From NCBI RefSeq assembly GCF_001429625.1, contig NZ_LMSU01000001.1, forward strand, positions 1,734,003-1,798,002: a stretch of 64,000 nt of DNA. The letters run 5' to 3'. Shown piece after piece: positions 51,027 through 60,185 of this stretch. Positions within the stretch are counted from its first letter, which is position 1. Every line of letters starts with the position of its first letter. Both the position numbers and the translations under genes were made by a program. Under the pieces are notes generated by a model, which was not told the DNA's origin, made no database searches, and saw only the letters and a list, made by a program, of their open reading frames with translations. This stretch comes from Nocardioides sp. Soil805 (GTDB taxonomy: Bacteria > Actinomycetota > Actinomycetes > Propionibacteriales > Nocardioidaceae).

Positions 51027-54000
51027 CTGTGACTACGAAGAACCTCCTCCACGACGTCCTTGTCGACCACTTGGCGAAAGTCATGGAGGGCGCCGAACCC
51101 GGGCACTGCGTCCGCATTGACGACGTAGCCCCGACTCTGGGTCCCACCCTCGTAGACGCCTTGCGACAACGCCTGCCGGGCGTCGCGGTCAATATCCTTC
51201 GGGCAGACCCTGCGGGCGACACCGAGATCCCCCCACAGAAGGCCATCGAACTGCGCAACCGGAAGCAGCAGGCGTGTCTCTTGCTTGTGCCCGCCGGTGA
51301 AGGGCACGCGGCCAGCTCCCTCGACAACTCGTTCAAGCGGATCCCGATGCTCGACCTGTTCTCCCAGGCTGACCTCAGTCTCGTCAGCGATCTCACCAAT
51401 CAGGGGCTGCTCGAGGCAGTCCGACGTCTGCGTCGCAGCGTGGCACGAGCTGACCGCGAAGCCTGGGCAGAGTTCATGGCAGCGATCGTGGAAGATCCCA
51501 CGGAACAGGCATTCGGCGAGAATCTCTGGAGAATTGGGCTCGTACCGGATCTCGGCCCCGAGCCCCTGTCACGTCTAGGGCTCAATGTGGCGGCGGCACA
51601 TGCGATCAGCCGGCCGAGTCGGCCAGCGGCGACGATCGACGATCGGCTCTCGGCAGCGAACATGAAGATCGGGGCATGGCGAGTGCCCTTGCGGGACTTC
51701 CTCGACCAACGCGGCTCCCGCCTGTCGAACGCAAGACTGTGGGCGCATGACATCGCCACCACTCACCGCGACCTGTCCTTCGAGCACTGGCCGGCGGCCG
51801 ACCGTCCGGAGAACGCCCTCGAAAAGCTCGAGGTCGACCCCTTCACCAACCCCGACGGAACACTGATCAAGGCATCGAAGTTGGATCTGGGCGCCGACGG
51901 TCAATTGATTCTCACGGTGCCCGAGGACGGCTCCGCTCCAGTCGTCGTCACGTGGAAGACCGACCCGACCAACGTCGCAGACGTTGCAAAGTGGCGCCTC
52001 GAGGTCGCGCGTCCCGCTGATCAGCGCAGAGAAGACGACGAACCACTGGTGAGCATGACGGCGCCTGGCACGCGTAAGCGCGCCACGGTCAAGGTCTCGA
52101 TCACCGAGGATGACCTTGCCGAAGGAGCCCGCTTTGTTGTCGTGCTCACGGCCTTAGGGGCCAACGGCGAAGAGGTCGATCTCACCTCGGGCGAGCCAGC
52201 GGTCGCCGAGAGCGAGGAGTTCCAGATTGCCGTCGGCGACGCCCCCGAATCGAAGGCCCGGCGCACGGCGGCCCCCAGCCTTCCGGAGGCCGTGGTGCGG
52301 GCGGCGCTGGACGGACTCGATGACCTCACAGAGGACCTCGTGAGCTGGGACCTGGCCGGCCAAGTGTTTGGGCTGCGCCTTGGTAACCGACGGGCTGTCC
52401 AGGTGAGAGTCAACGAGCTCATCATCCGCTTGCAGCGGCAAGCAACCGCGGATCCTCTGCGTCCCACCTGCCACTCTGCCCAAGGCTCCTACGGAACCCC
52501 CCTCGAATGGGATGGCGCGGGCACTCTCGACGTCAACCTGCCGGCGGCCGTCAAGAAGGCACGGAGCGACTTCCTCAAGCAGCTTGCGGCCGGCGGGCCG
52601 CGCGACACGATCGAGTCAGCGCGCTGGACCGATGAGCTGCGTGAGGCTGCCAAGTCCTACGCGGCGTCGTTCCGGCGCGCCATCGACAGTGCCGAGGACG
52701 AGTCGCTGCGCGACCTCCTCCTGGTCGACACGCTCAGTCTGAGCGTGCAGCGGAGCAATCACTCGATCGACGCGGTGGTTCTCCTGCCGATCCATCCACT
52801 GCGAGTGATGTGGGTCGCGACGTTTGACGAACTTGTGCGCGGGTGGGCCGACGAACTCACTGACGTCACCCCACGCAGCGCTCGACCCTCGATGCTGAGT
52901 GCTGAGATGGTGGGGCAGGTCGTGCCCGCCAACCTTCCCTTCAGCGTGCTGCACCACAGCGGGAAGGAGGCGGTCTACGCCGAAGAGCTGACCTACGGGT
53001 CCGGTCTCTACATCGTCCCTGGACCCGTCGATAGTGATGCCGCTGCTGAGAGCATCTGCTCGGTCTTGGATCTCGATCGCGCCACGTCCACGATGCGCGC
53101 CTCATCCCGCCTCGTTGCCCAGCGAATCCGTGCCTACGAGCGCGCACACGACCCGGGCGCGGCGCTGCGGTTGCTCACGGTGAATCCAGGCTCGGGAGAA
53201 CTGCTCGCAGGCGCACTTTCCTCGCTGTCTGGACCCGCCGAGCTCGACGACGAGGAATCGTCCGAAGTCCTCACCATGGGGCCTAGACGCAATGAAGTTA
53301 TCGCCTATACCGATAGCTGGTCATATGTCAGCCCAGTGCCCAGGCTCCTAGAACTGCAGTCAGACCTGCGACATCGCGAAAGTGTCGCCTCCTCGACGCA
53401 TCTGGCGCCTCCACTCTCGCTCAGCGTGCGCAATGCCGAGTCGCTCATGGAGGATTCCAGCGAAGCCCACCTGGCCCTCCTTCAGGACCCGGGTGTCGCC
53501 AGTCTGGGCCTTGGCACGAGCCCGGAGCGCAAGCCCTCCTTCCGCGACATGCTCGTGCCGCTGGTGACCACAAGTCGGGAGGAGAACGGCGACCTGGTGT
53601 GGGAAAGCGTCCCTTGCCTTGGTGGTGGATCTGGCGACTCCGAACTCGTCTCACTCCACCGTGCCCACCAGCGGGCGCTGGCTCGGCGTAGCGGAGGAAG
53701 CCCCGACTCGGTGCCCGCCGTCCACGTGACCCTCGACGGGGATGCCCAAGCGCGCATCCGGGCAGCTCACCAGCGTGCCGATTGGGTGATCGGAATCGAC
53801 AAGTTCGTCGGAGTGAACCTATTTGAGTCCGGGCTGAGCGATCCGTTCATCCTCGACTACGCGCCGGACTTCGTGGAGGGCATCGGCGATCGGCTGACGG
53901 TGACGACGACACACCGCAGCGAGGTCGAGTTCCTACTCGCTGGCGCTATGTCGGAGCTCGGCCTCGACGAGGTCGAGAGCAGTGTGGGATCGGTGCTACA

Positions 54001-55993
54001 GACGCTCGCCGTGGTGTCGGGCCGGTTGGCACTTCGACTCCTCGAGAACACAACTCAAGCGCGGGAAGCCGTCTCGCTGGCCGCATTGGTAGGTCACCTG
54101 ACAGCTCGTGGCGAGCTCGCAAACACCATCGTCGTGCCCGTCGACGCCCACCCAGAGATCTTCGGTCACGGAGCACACAACGAGGGGGTGGCCCGCCGAT
54201 GTGACCTGCTACTGGTCCGGCTGGGTCAGAGGTCGTTCAAGATCGAGTGCGTCGAGGTCAAGTCGCGCAAGGAGGCCCACATCGCGCAGACCCTTGCCGA
54301 CACCATCATCGAGCAGCTCCAGGTCACGAAGCAGGTGCTGGAGTCACGCTTCTTCTCCGACCCGCCGAGGATCGACGCGGAGCTTCAGATGGCGCGTCTG
54401 ACCAGCTTGCTCCACTACTACGCCGACCGAGCTGCGACACACAAGTTGATCGACCCTACGAAGCTGAACGAGATTCACCGCTACATCGATCGCGTCGAAG
54501 AAAAGGGGGAGCGTGCCGAGATCTCGATGACGGGGTGGGTCATCAGCCTCGACGGCGCCCAAGGGTTCAAGAAACAGTACGGCGAGATCCCACTGCGTGT
54601 TCTCACCGCACAGGACCTCGGCCAGATCGGCCTGTCGACTCGTGCCCGGCTCGACCCACTGCCGGAGCCACTCAAGCCGACGACGCCGGGCACGCCGGTC
54701 ACTGAGCCTGAGCCGCTGCCCTTACCGCCGGTGCTCGACCCCGAGGACCCGGAGGAGAGAGATCGGGCCGAGGAGAAGGAGCAGCCTGTGGCCGAGGAGG
54801 CCGAGGATAAGGTCGAGGAGGAAGCGCACCCGTCCGACGTGCACGACGCTGATGATCCGAGCTCGGCCTCAGAGGAGCCACCGACCGATTCGGTCAGTGA
54901 GCCCGCAACGCCCGCGCAAGTAGCGGCCCCGGACGACGACCCCGAGGAGTCCGCCGTGACCACCACCAAGGAGGTAGTCGTCACCCTGGGTAATGATCCA
55001 GGTGGATCTCCGGTGCATTGGCGGGTGAGCACCAAGGGAAGCCCGCATGCGTTCGTGATCGGCATCCCCGGTCAGGGCAAGTCGGTGACCACCCGAAAGG
55101 TCATTCGCGACTTCGAGCAGCAGGGGCTGCCGTCTCTGGTATTCGACTTCCATGGCGACATGGCGGCCGATCCGCCTGCCGGCGCGGTGGTACTCGATGC
55201 GGCACTCGGCCTGCCGTTCAGCCCGTTCGAGCCGGACGTCGCAAGCAATCGGCCAATCAACAGCACGGCATGGGAGATTGCCGAGATCATCGCCTACGTT
55301 GCGAAGCTCGGGGAGATCCAGCGCACTCACGTGTACGGCGCGCTGAAAAAGGTGTACGCGGACACCGGGTGGGTGGGCAGCACTCGAGGGGACCGCCTAC
55401 CGACGATGCCCGAGTTCGCCACCGCCTTGGAAGAGGTCGAGAAGGGGGCGGCCGGCAAGAACGCTGCCGCGCGACTACTCACGTTCACCGACTTCGGACT
55501 GTTCCGCGAGGACGCCACGGGCAGCTTTGAGCTGCGTACTGATCCACCCCAGGGTTGGATCATCGACGTCAGTCATCTCATGGAGGAGGTGCAGCGGTTC
55601 GCCGCCTCGTTTATCTTGCGGCGCGTGTATCGAGAGATGTTCGCCTGGCCCCAAGACAGCACGATGAAGCTCGCCGTCGTGCTGGATGAGGCGCACCGCA
55701 TGGCCCGCGACGTCACGCTGCCGAAGCTCATGAAGGAAGGGCGCAAGTACGGCGTCGGCGTAATCGTCGCAAGCCAGAGCGCTGACGACTTCCATAAGGA
55801 TGTGCTTGGCAACGCTGGCACCAAAATCGTCTTCCGGACCAACTTCCCGGCCTCCAAGGAGGTGGCCAAGCTGCTGCGTGGTCGAAACGGTGTGGACCTC
55901 AGCCAGCACATCGAGAAGCTGGACGTCGGCGTTGCCTACGTCTCCACTCCTGATGCTGTTCAGGCGCAGAAGGTCTACATGGCGCGCGAGTAG
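51023..55993 (+). CDS. DptH/MAD8-like giant: PD-(D/E)XK nuclease plus HerA/FtsK-type ATPase
   Basis: A 1656-residue protein starting at ATG 51023 (ATGA overlap). The N-terminal 1000 residues are unassigned helical and beta regions. A PD-(D/E)XK nuclease core is visible near 1055-1085: Asp in RRCDLLLVRL and Glu-Val-Lys in IECVEVKSRKE. A low-complexity acidic linker (about 1225-1315) leads to a HerA/FtsK-like ATPase (about 1320-1656): VIGIPGQGKSVTTRK (Walker A, about 1347), LVFDFHGDMA, AVVLDEAHRMARD (Walker B) and ASQSADDFHKDV. Such ATPases pump or encircle DNA. The architecture resembles DptH and the ATPase subunit of MADS. As the main effector candidate it could degrade invading DNA, licensed by the kinase upstream. 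Confidence 0.8.
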   Translation: MTVTTKNLLHDVLVDHLAKVMEGAEPGHCVRIDDVAPTLGPTLVDALRQRLPGVAVNILRADPAGDTEIPPQKAIELRNRKQQACLLLVPAGEGHAASSLDNSFKRIPMLDLFSQADLSLVSDLTNQGLLEAVRRLRRSVARADREAWAEFMAAIVEDPTEQAFGENLWRIGLVPDLGPEPLSRLGLNVAAAHAISRPSRPAATIDDRLSAANMKIGAWRVPLRDFLDQRGSRLSNARLWAHDIATTHRDLSFEHWPAADRPENALEKLEVDPFTNPDGTLIKASKLDLGADGQLILTVPEDGSAPVVVTWKTDPTNVADVAKWRLEVARPADQRREDDEPLVSMTAPGTRKRATVKVSITEDDLAEGARFVVVLTALGANGEEVDLTSGEPAVAESEEFQIAVGDAPESKARRTAAPSLPEAVVRAALDGLDDLTEDLVSWDLAGQVFGLRLGNRRAVQVRVNELIIRLQRQATADPLRPTCHSAQGSYGTPLEWDGAGTLDVNLPAAVKKARSDFLKQLAAGGPRDTIESARWTDELREAAKSYAASFRRAIDSAEDESLRDLLLVDTLSLSVQRSNHSIDAVVLLPIHPLRVMWVATFDELVRGWADELTDVTPRSARPSMLSAEMVGQVVPANLPFSVLHHSGKEAVYAEELTYGSGLYIVPGPVDSDAAAESICSVLDLDRATSTMRASSRLVAQRIRAYERAHDPGAALRLLTVNPGSGELLAGALSSLSGPAELDDEESSEVLTMGPRRNEVIAYTDSWSYVSPVPRLLELQSDLRHRESVASSTHLAPPLSLSVRNAESLMEDSSEAHLALLQDPGVASLGLGTSPERKPSFRDMLVPLVTTSREENGDLVWESVPCLGGGSGDSELVSLHRAHQRALARRSGGSPDSVPAVHVTLDGDAQARIRAAHQRADWVIGIDKFVGVNLFESGLSDPFILDYAPDFVEGIGDRLTVTTTHRSEVEFLLAGAMSELGLDEVESSVGSVLQTLAVVSGRLALRLLENTTQAREAVSLAALVGHLTARGELANTIVVPVDAHPEIFGHGAHNEGVARRCDLLLVRLGQRSFKIECVEVKSRKEAHIAQTLADTIIEQLQVTKQVLESRFFSDPPRIDAELQMARLTSLLHYYADRAATHKLIDPTKLNEIHRYIDRVEEKGERAEISMTGWVISLDGAQGFKKQYGEIPLRVLTAQDLGQIGLSTRARLDPLPEPLKPTTPGTPVTEPEPLPLPPVLDPEDPEERDRAEEKEQPVAEEAEDKVEEEAHPSDVHDADDPSSASEEPPTDSVSEPATPAQVAAPDDDPEESAVTTTKEVVVTLGNDPGGSPVHWRVSTKGSPHAFVIGIPGQGKSVTTRKVIRDFEQQGLPSLVFDFHGDMAADPPAGAVVLDAALGLPFSPFEPDVASNRPINSTAWEIAEIIAYVAKLGEIQRTHVYGALKKVYADTGWVGSTRGDRLPTMPEFATALEEVEKGAAGKNAAARLLTFTDFGLFREDATGSFELRTDPPQGWIIDVSHLMEEVQRFAASFILRRVYREMFAWPQDSTMKLAVVLDEAHRMARDVTLPKLMKEGRKYGVGVIVASQSADDFHKDVLGNAGTKIVFRTNFPASKEVAKLLRGRNGVDLSQHIEKLDVGVAYVSTPDAVQAQKVYMARE

Positions 55994-56061
55994 ACGGCAA
56001 GTGGACCGGCCTGCTCGGTTCTGCGGACGTTGTCGGTACCCGATGTCAGACTCGCTCCAGC

Positions 56062-58554
56062 ATGAATATGGCGAACGTTGATAGCGACCTCTATCTCTGG
56101 CAGCAGGAGGCCTTAGCGGCTTGGCGTCAGCACGGCCGACTCGGTGTCGTCCAGGCGGTCACTGGGGCAGGGAAGACAAGGGTCGGTCTCGCAGCGGTCA
56201 AGGAGGCGTGGCGGCAACGCAGGCGCGTGGTCATCGTGGTTCCCACGCTGGAGCTCGTCGAGCAGTGGGCAGTGGCCGTGCGGGGAGTGGTCGATGGCTT
56301 CTATGTGGCCACCACGGTATCCCCGCGCCGCGATGACTGGAAAGTCCTGATCGGCACGGTTCACACCCTGGCCAAGGCGTATCCATGTGCACCTGATGAG
56401 TCGGCGCTACTTATCGCCGACGAATGCCACCGTTACGGCGCGAGCGAGTTCTCTCGTGCTTTGGACGATCGCTACGACTGGCGGCTCGGGCTCACGGCGA
56501 CCTACGCGCGCGACGACGAGGGGGACGTGCTGCTGCGATCCTTCTTCAAGGACATCGTCTTCGAGCTCTGGTACGACCGCGCACTCGCCGAGGACGTGAT
56601 CGCGCCCTTCCGAATTGCCCTAGTGAGTGTCCCGCTCAGTCCGGATGAGCGCACTGACTACGAGGAGCACTCCGAAGCGCTGTGGCACGCGCGCAAGCGC
56701 TTAGTCGGCGCGTTCGAGGTCCCGGCCGAGCCTGTCAGCACCTTTCTGCAGACCGTGGCGTCGATAGCCCGGACGGAAGGCCACCCGGGTGCCGGCACGG
56801 CTCGCCAGTACATGTCAGCCTTCAGTCGTCGACGTACCCTTTTGGCAAACACGCGAGCGAAGTATCAAGCGCTAGCAGTCATGAGCGACGTGGTGGGCAA
56901 GTCCGCAGGCACACTCGTGTTCACCCAGACGCAAGACTCCGCTGAACTGGCAGCACAGACGATCGCTGCCACCGGTCACCAGGCGACAGCTGTCTTCAGC
57001 GGTTTGGATAAGGACGAACGAGCACTCCGTATGGGGGCGTTCCGTGATGGCCACGTGAACATGCTCGCGGCACCGCGCATCCTCGACGAGGGCGTGGACG
57101 TGCCGGAGGCGGACCTGGGCGTGATTGTCGCCGCCAACCGAAGCCGTCGTCAGATGGTGCAGCGACTTGGCCGAGTGCTCCGGAAGAAGCACGATGGGCG
57201 GTCCGCGCGGTTCGTGGTTCTCTACGCGTCGCAGACGGTCGAGGATCCCACGATGATCGAGGACCCCTCCGGGTTCTATACCGACTGCCTCCCCCACGCC
57301 GAGGCACACCAAAGGTTCGACATCGCAACCGATGCGGATGCCCTTCTGCGGTTCCTCTGGGCACCCCGCCCGGAGGCAGCTCCGCAACGATCGGTGCCAC
57401 CGGTCGAGGCGCCGGCGACCTTCCACCTGGACGAGACTGACGAGTCCGATGGCCCCGACCGGACTGTGTTCGAAGCGGGAGCAACGAACGGCGCGGAGAA
57501 GGACTACCTGAAACTGATCTCCCGGACCCCGCTGCTGTCTCCGCAGCAGGAGATCGCACTGGCGAAACAGATCGAGGCTGGTCTCCTCGCCAGAGAGCGC
57601 CTCGACCGCTCTCGATGGGACAGGAGGGCAAGTGACCTGCAACAGCTCACCATCGAAGGCGCCAGGGCAAAGGATCAGTTCCTGTGCGCGAACCTGCGCC
57701 TCGTCGTGAGTGTCGCCAAGGCGTACCGGGGTCGGGGGCTCGATTTTCTCGACCTCATTCAAGAAGGCAATCTTGGCCTCATCCGCGCAGTGGAGAAGTT
57801 CGACTTCAAGGTGGGCGGCAAGTTCTCGACCTACGCGATCTGGTGGATCCGGCAATCCATCACCCGAGCGCTTGCGGACTCGTCCCGCACCATCCGCTAC
57901 CCCGTGCACGTCGTCGAGAAGATCAACCCGATGCGCCAGGTGGACCGAAGGGCACTTTCGCAAGGTCTTCCGCTCCCAACGATCAACCAACTTGCACAGG
58001 AACTCTCGGTGCCAGCCGGGCAAGTGGAAAAGTACCTTCGCCTCCCCCAGGCTCTTGCTGTGCTGGACGAGCTTGTCGAGCTCGAAGCGGAAGGTTGGTC
58101 ACTGACGCAGCTCAGCTACACGTTCGAGGACGCCGTTCTGGATGCTGCTGAGAGCGAAGTCGAGCTCATTCGTTTGGCGTCACAACTTGACGACCGCGAG
58201 TGGTACGTCATTGCCTGTCGAGCTGGCTATCCCAACCACGAGCCCATGACGCTCGACGAGATCGGCGCCACCCTCGGCGTCACACGGGAGCGGATTCGCC
58301 AGATCGAGACCAAGGCAAAACAACGGCTGGTTGGAGAACTTCCGCGCCATGAGGCATGGGCCGTCGTCGGTCAAAAGAGGGAGTCAAGATCCGAACAGTT
58401 GGCGAAATCGACCTACGCGACACGGCGCCGACCTGGCGAGGTGCCTTCGCACCCAGTGGAACGCGATGTCGCTCCGCCCGTCGCTGAGGTCGACCGCATC
58501 CGCCGCGAGGCAGCGCGACTTCTCGCCAGCTGGGATGCCCCGGCGAGAAGCTAG
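56062..58554 (+). CDS. SF2 helicase fused to a complete primary-type sigma-70 factor
   Basis: An 830-residue fusion. Residues about 5-440 are an SF2 helicase of the XPB/RadD-like kind: VQAVTGAGKTRVGLA (I, about 33), LLIADECHRYGA (II, about 119), LGLTATYARDDEG (III), GTLVFTQTQDSAE, DEGVDVPEADLG and QRLGRVLRKKHDG (VI, about 367). Residues about 480-760 are sigma-70: region 1.2 (SRTPLLSPQQEIALAKQIE), region 2 (RLVVSVAKAYRGRGLDFLDL, KFSTYAIWWIRQSITRAL, ARTIR-like SRTIRYPVH), region 3 and region 4 (TLDEIGATLGVTRERIRQIE). Core-binding and -10/-35 recognition residues look intact. This fusion is highly unusual. It begins 68 bp after the HerA gene, in the same operon. It could tether a helicase to RNA polymerase, or drive a helicase-linked transcriptional response. 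Confidence 0.9.
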   Translation: MNMANVDSDLYLWQQEALAAWRQHGRLGVVQAVTGAGKTRVGLAAVKEAWRQRRRVVIVVPTLELVEQWAVAVRGVVDGFYVATTVSPRRDDWKVLIGTVHTLAKAYPCAPDESALLIADECHRYGASEFSRALDDRYDWRLGLTATYARDDEGDVLLRSFFKDIVFELWYDRALAEDVIAPFRIALVSVPLSPDERTDYEEHSEALWHARKRLVGAFEVPAEPVSTFLQTVASIARTEGHPGAGTARQYMSAFSRRRTLLANTRAKYQALAVMSDVVGKSAGTLVFTQTQDSAELAAQTIAATGHQATAVFSGLDKDERALRMGAFRDGHVNMLAAPRILDEGVDVPEADLGVIVAANRSRRQMVQRLGRVLRKKHDGRSARFVVLYASQTVEDPTMIEDPSGFYTDCLPHAEAHQRFDIATDADALLRFLWAPRPEAAPQRSVPPVEAPATFHLDETDESDGPDRTVFEAGATNGAEKDYLKLISRTPLLSPQQEIALAKQIEAGLLARERLDRSRWDRRASDLQQLTIEGARAKDQFLCANLRLVVSVAKAYRGRGLDFLDLIQEGNLGLIRAVEKFDFKVGGKFSTYAIWWIRQSITRALADSSRTIRYPVHVVEKINPMRQVDRRALSQGLPLPTINQLAQELSVPAGQVEKYLRLPQALAVLDELVELEAEGWSLTQLSYTFEDAVLDAAESEVELIRLASQLDDREWYVIACRAGYPNHEPMTLDEIGATLGVTRERIRQIETKAKQRLVGELPRHEAWAVVGQKRESRSEQLAKSTYATRRRPGEVPSHPVERDVAPPVAEVDRIRREAARLLASWDAPARS

Positions 58555-58769
58555 CTCCCTGCTTCTGGTTCGACAGGCCCCAAGTCTGAGTGGTCGCGCG
58601 GTTGAGGACGCGATCACCACCTCTTGGCCGTCAAGGAGCATGGCGTGGCTGCGATACCGCGGAGTGGAACTCCCAGTTCTTTCGCGGGTGGCTCCGGTCC
58701 TTCGATCGCGGCCCGGGGGCCAACCCATGTCATATTCAGTGGCGGAGCACTTGAGGCACACTCGGACAC

Positions 58770-60119
58770 ATGGCCGACTGGCGCTTGCTTATCGATTCTC
58801 TGGACACTGCCGGCGACTCAGTGCGGTACACCTGGGACGAGCTGGAAACCTTGGTGGGCGGACTACCAGCGTCGGCGACGAATCACCGGGCGTGGTGGTC
58901 CGGAGACCGGCCGCACGTCAATACGTGGCGCTCGGCTGGGTTCACCGTGACCGATCTCGTCCCAGGACGCGAGGTCAGGTTCACTCGTGTGGGCATTCCG
59001 AAGACCGGCACCCCGACGACTACCGGTGAAGCCGCCGTTGCGGACGCCCCTGCTGCTCCTGATGGCCAACCGCCCACCCTCCTCCTCGTCGCGTGCGTGA
59101 AGGAAAAGCTCCCTGCCCCGGCAGCGGCCCGGGACCTGTACGTGTCGCCGCTGTTCAAGAAGGAGCGCGAGTACGCGGAACGGGTGGGCCTCCCTTGGTT
59201 CATCCTCTCGGCCGAGCATGGTCTCGTCGTTCCAGACGAGTGGCTCTCGCCGTACGAGCGATACCTGCCCGAGACGCCACCGTCCTTCCGCCGCGCCTGG
59301 GGCACTTGGGTGGTCGAGCGGCTCGAGCTGCTCAGCGGCAGCCTCGCCGGAAGGACCATCGAGGTGCACGCTGGGGCCACGTATGTCGACGTCCTTGGTG
59401 GCCCGTTCGCTTCCAAGGGGGCATCTGTCTATGCGCCGCTCGCGGGCCTCAGGATGGGGCAGCGTTTGGCCTGGTACGACGCCCAGGCTGGCCTCTCTCA
59501 CGCGCGGAACCAGCCCGACGACGTACACGCAGCAGCCAACGATTTCTGCAAGCGCCTCGCCGACGACAGCGCAGCCGTCGACCCCGGCGAGTTCATCGCG
59601 CACGGCCCATCAAGTCTGACGGTTCCGGGGCTCTACAGCTGGTGGGTCGACCTCGAGGGGGCTGTCGATTTGTCAGCAGGCTTGGGGTTGCCCCTCGAAC
59701 CCGGACTTATCTACGCCGGCCTCGCGGGCGCGACCCGGTGGCCGAGCGGCCGACCGTCCTCCAACACCCTGTGGTCACGGATTACGGGGATGCACCTGGG
59801 CGGCAGACACGAGTTCTCGACCTTCAGACGCACCCTCGGTTGCATCCTGGCCAACGCGCGTCATGAGCCGCAGATCGACGAAGTCCGACTGACGGCCTGG
59901 ATGTACGACCACCTCAAGGTGGTCGCAGTTCCGTACGAGGAGCCCGACACCCTCGGCAAGCTCGAAGGCGACGTGCTGAACCGCATCGACCCTCCCCTGA
60001 ACCTTCAAGGCATGGCCTCCACGGCGACCAGGCGACGACTCAAAGAACTGAGGCGACCGCATGCGCGTGGGAGGGTGCGGTCGGGTACGAGAGGTGCCGA
60101 TCAAAGGCCCGGAGGATAG
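58770..60119 (+). CDS. DUF7662-DUF6884-GIY-YIG fusion protein
   Basis: A 449-residue protein starting at ATG 58770. Residues about 1-65 match the DUF7662 pattern (YTWDELETLVGGLPASATNH, AWWSGDRPHVNTW). Residues about 105-240 match DUF6884, related to YaaA-like proteins: LLLVACVKEKLPAPAAARD, LYVSPLFKKEREYAERVG and LSAEHGLVVPDEWLSPYERY. Residues about 285-420 are a GIY-YIG nuclease: GLYSWWVD, GLIYAGLAG, RPSSNTLWSRI and FSTFRRTLGC. DUF6884-type proteins are linked to DNA/nucleobase chemistry by neighbourhood only. A 215-bp gap without genes separates it from the helicase-sigma gene, so it may have its own promoter. It could be the nuclease arm or a repair partner of the system. Confidence 0.82.
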   Translation: MADWRLLIDSLDTAGDSVRYTWDELETLVGGLPASATNHRAWWSGDRPHVNTWRSAGFTVTDLVPGREVRFTRVGIPKTGTPTTTGEAAVADAPAAPDGQPPTLLLVACVKEKLPAPAAARDLYVSPLFKKEREYAERVGLPWFILSAEHGLVVPDEWLSPYERYLPETPPSFRRAWGTWVVERLELLSGSLAGRTIEVHAGATYVDVLGGPFASKGASVYAPLAGLRMGQRLAWYDAQAGLSHARNQPDDVHAAANDFCKRLADDSAAVDPGEFIAHGPSSLTVPGLYSWWVDLEGAVDLSAGLGLPLEPGLIYAGLAGATRWPSGRPSSNTLWSRITGMHLGGRHEFSTFRRTLGCILANARHEPQIDEVRLTAWMYDHLKVVAVPYEEPDTLGKLEGDVLNRIDPPLNLQGMASTATRRRLKELRRPHARGRVRSGTRGADQRPGG

Positions 60120-60140
60120 GACGAACCCCGCCGCGTCCTA
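60117..60140 (+). terminator. Weak inverted repeat at the end of the GIY-YIG fusion gene
   Basis: Arms TAGGACG and CGTCCTA with a 10-base loop include the stop codon itself and lie in the 66-bp convergent gap before 60186. There is no T tract, so it is only a possible terminator. Confidence 0.3.
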
Positions 60141-60185
60141 GCAAGACGCAGCTGCGGTTGTCGCACGATCGGCGCGGAGATCACG

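Noticed and set aside
44062..60119. Hidden methyltransferase or dnd/ssp modification gene in the kinase operon
   Set aside because: No SAM-binding FxGxG plus NPPY/DPPF pair and no cysteine-desulfurase or DndC-like motif was found in any frame considered, so a modification function is not claimed.
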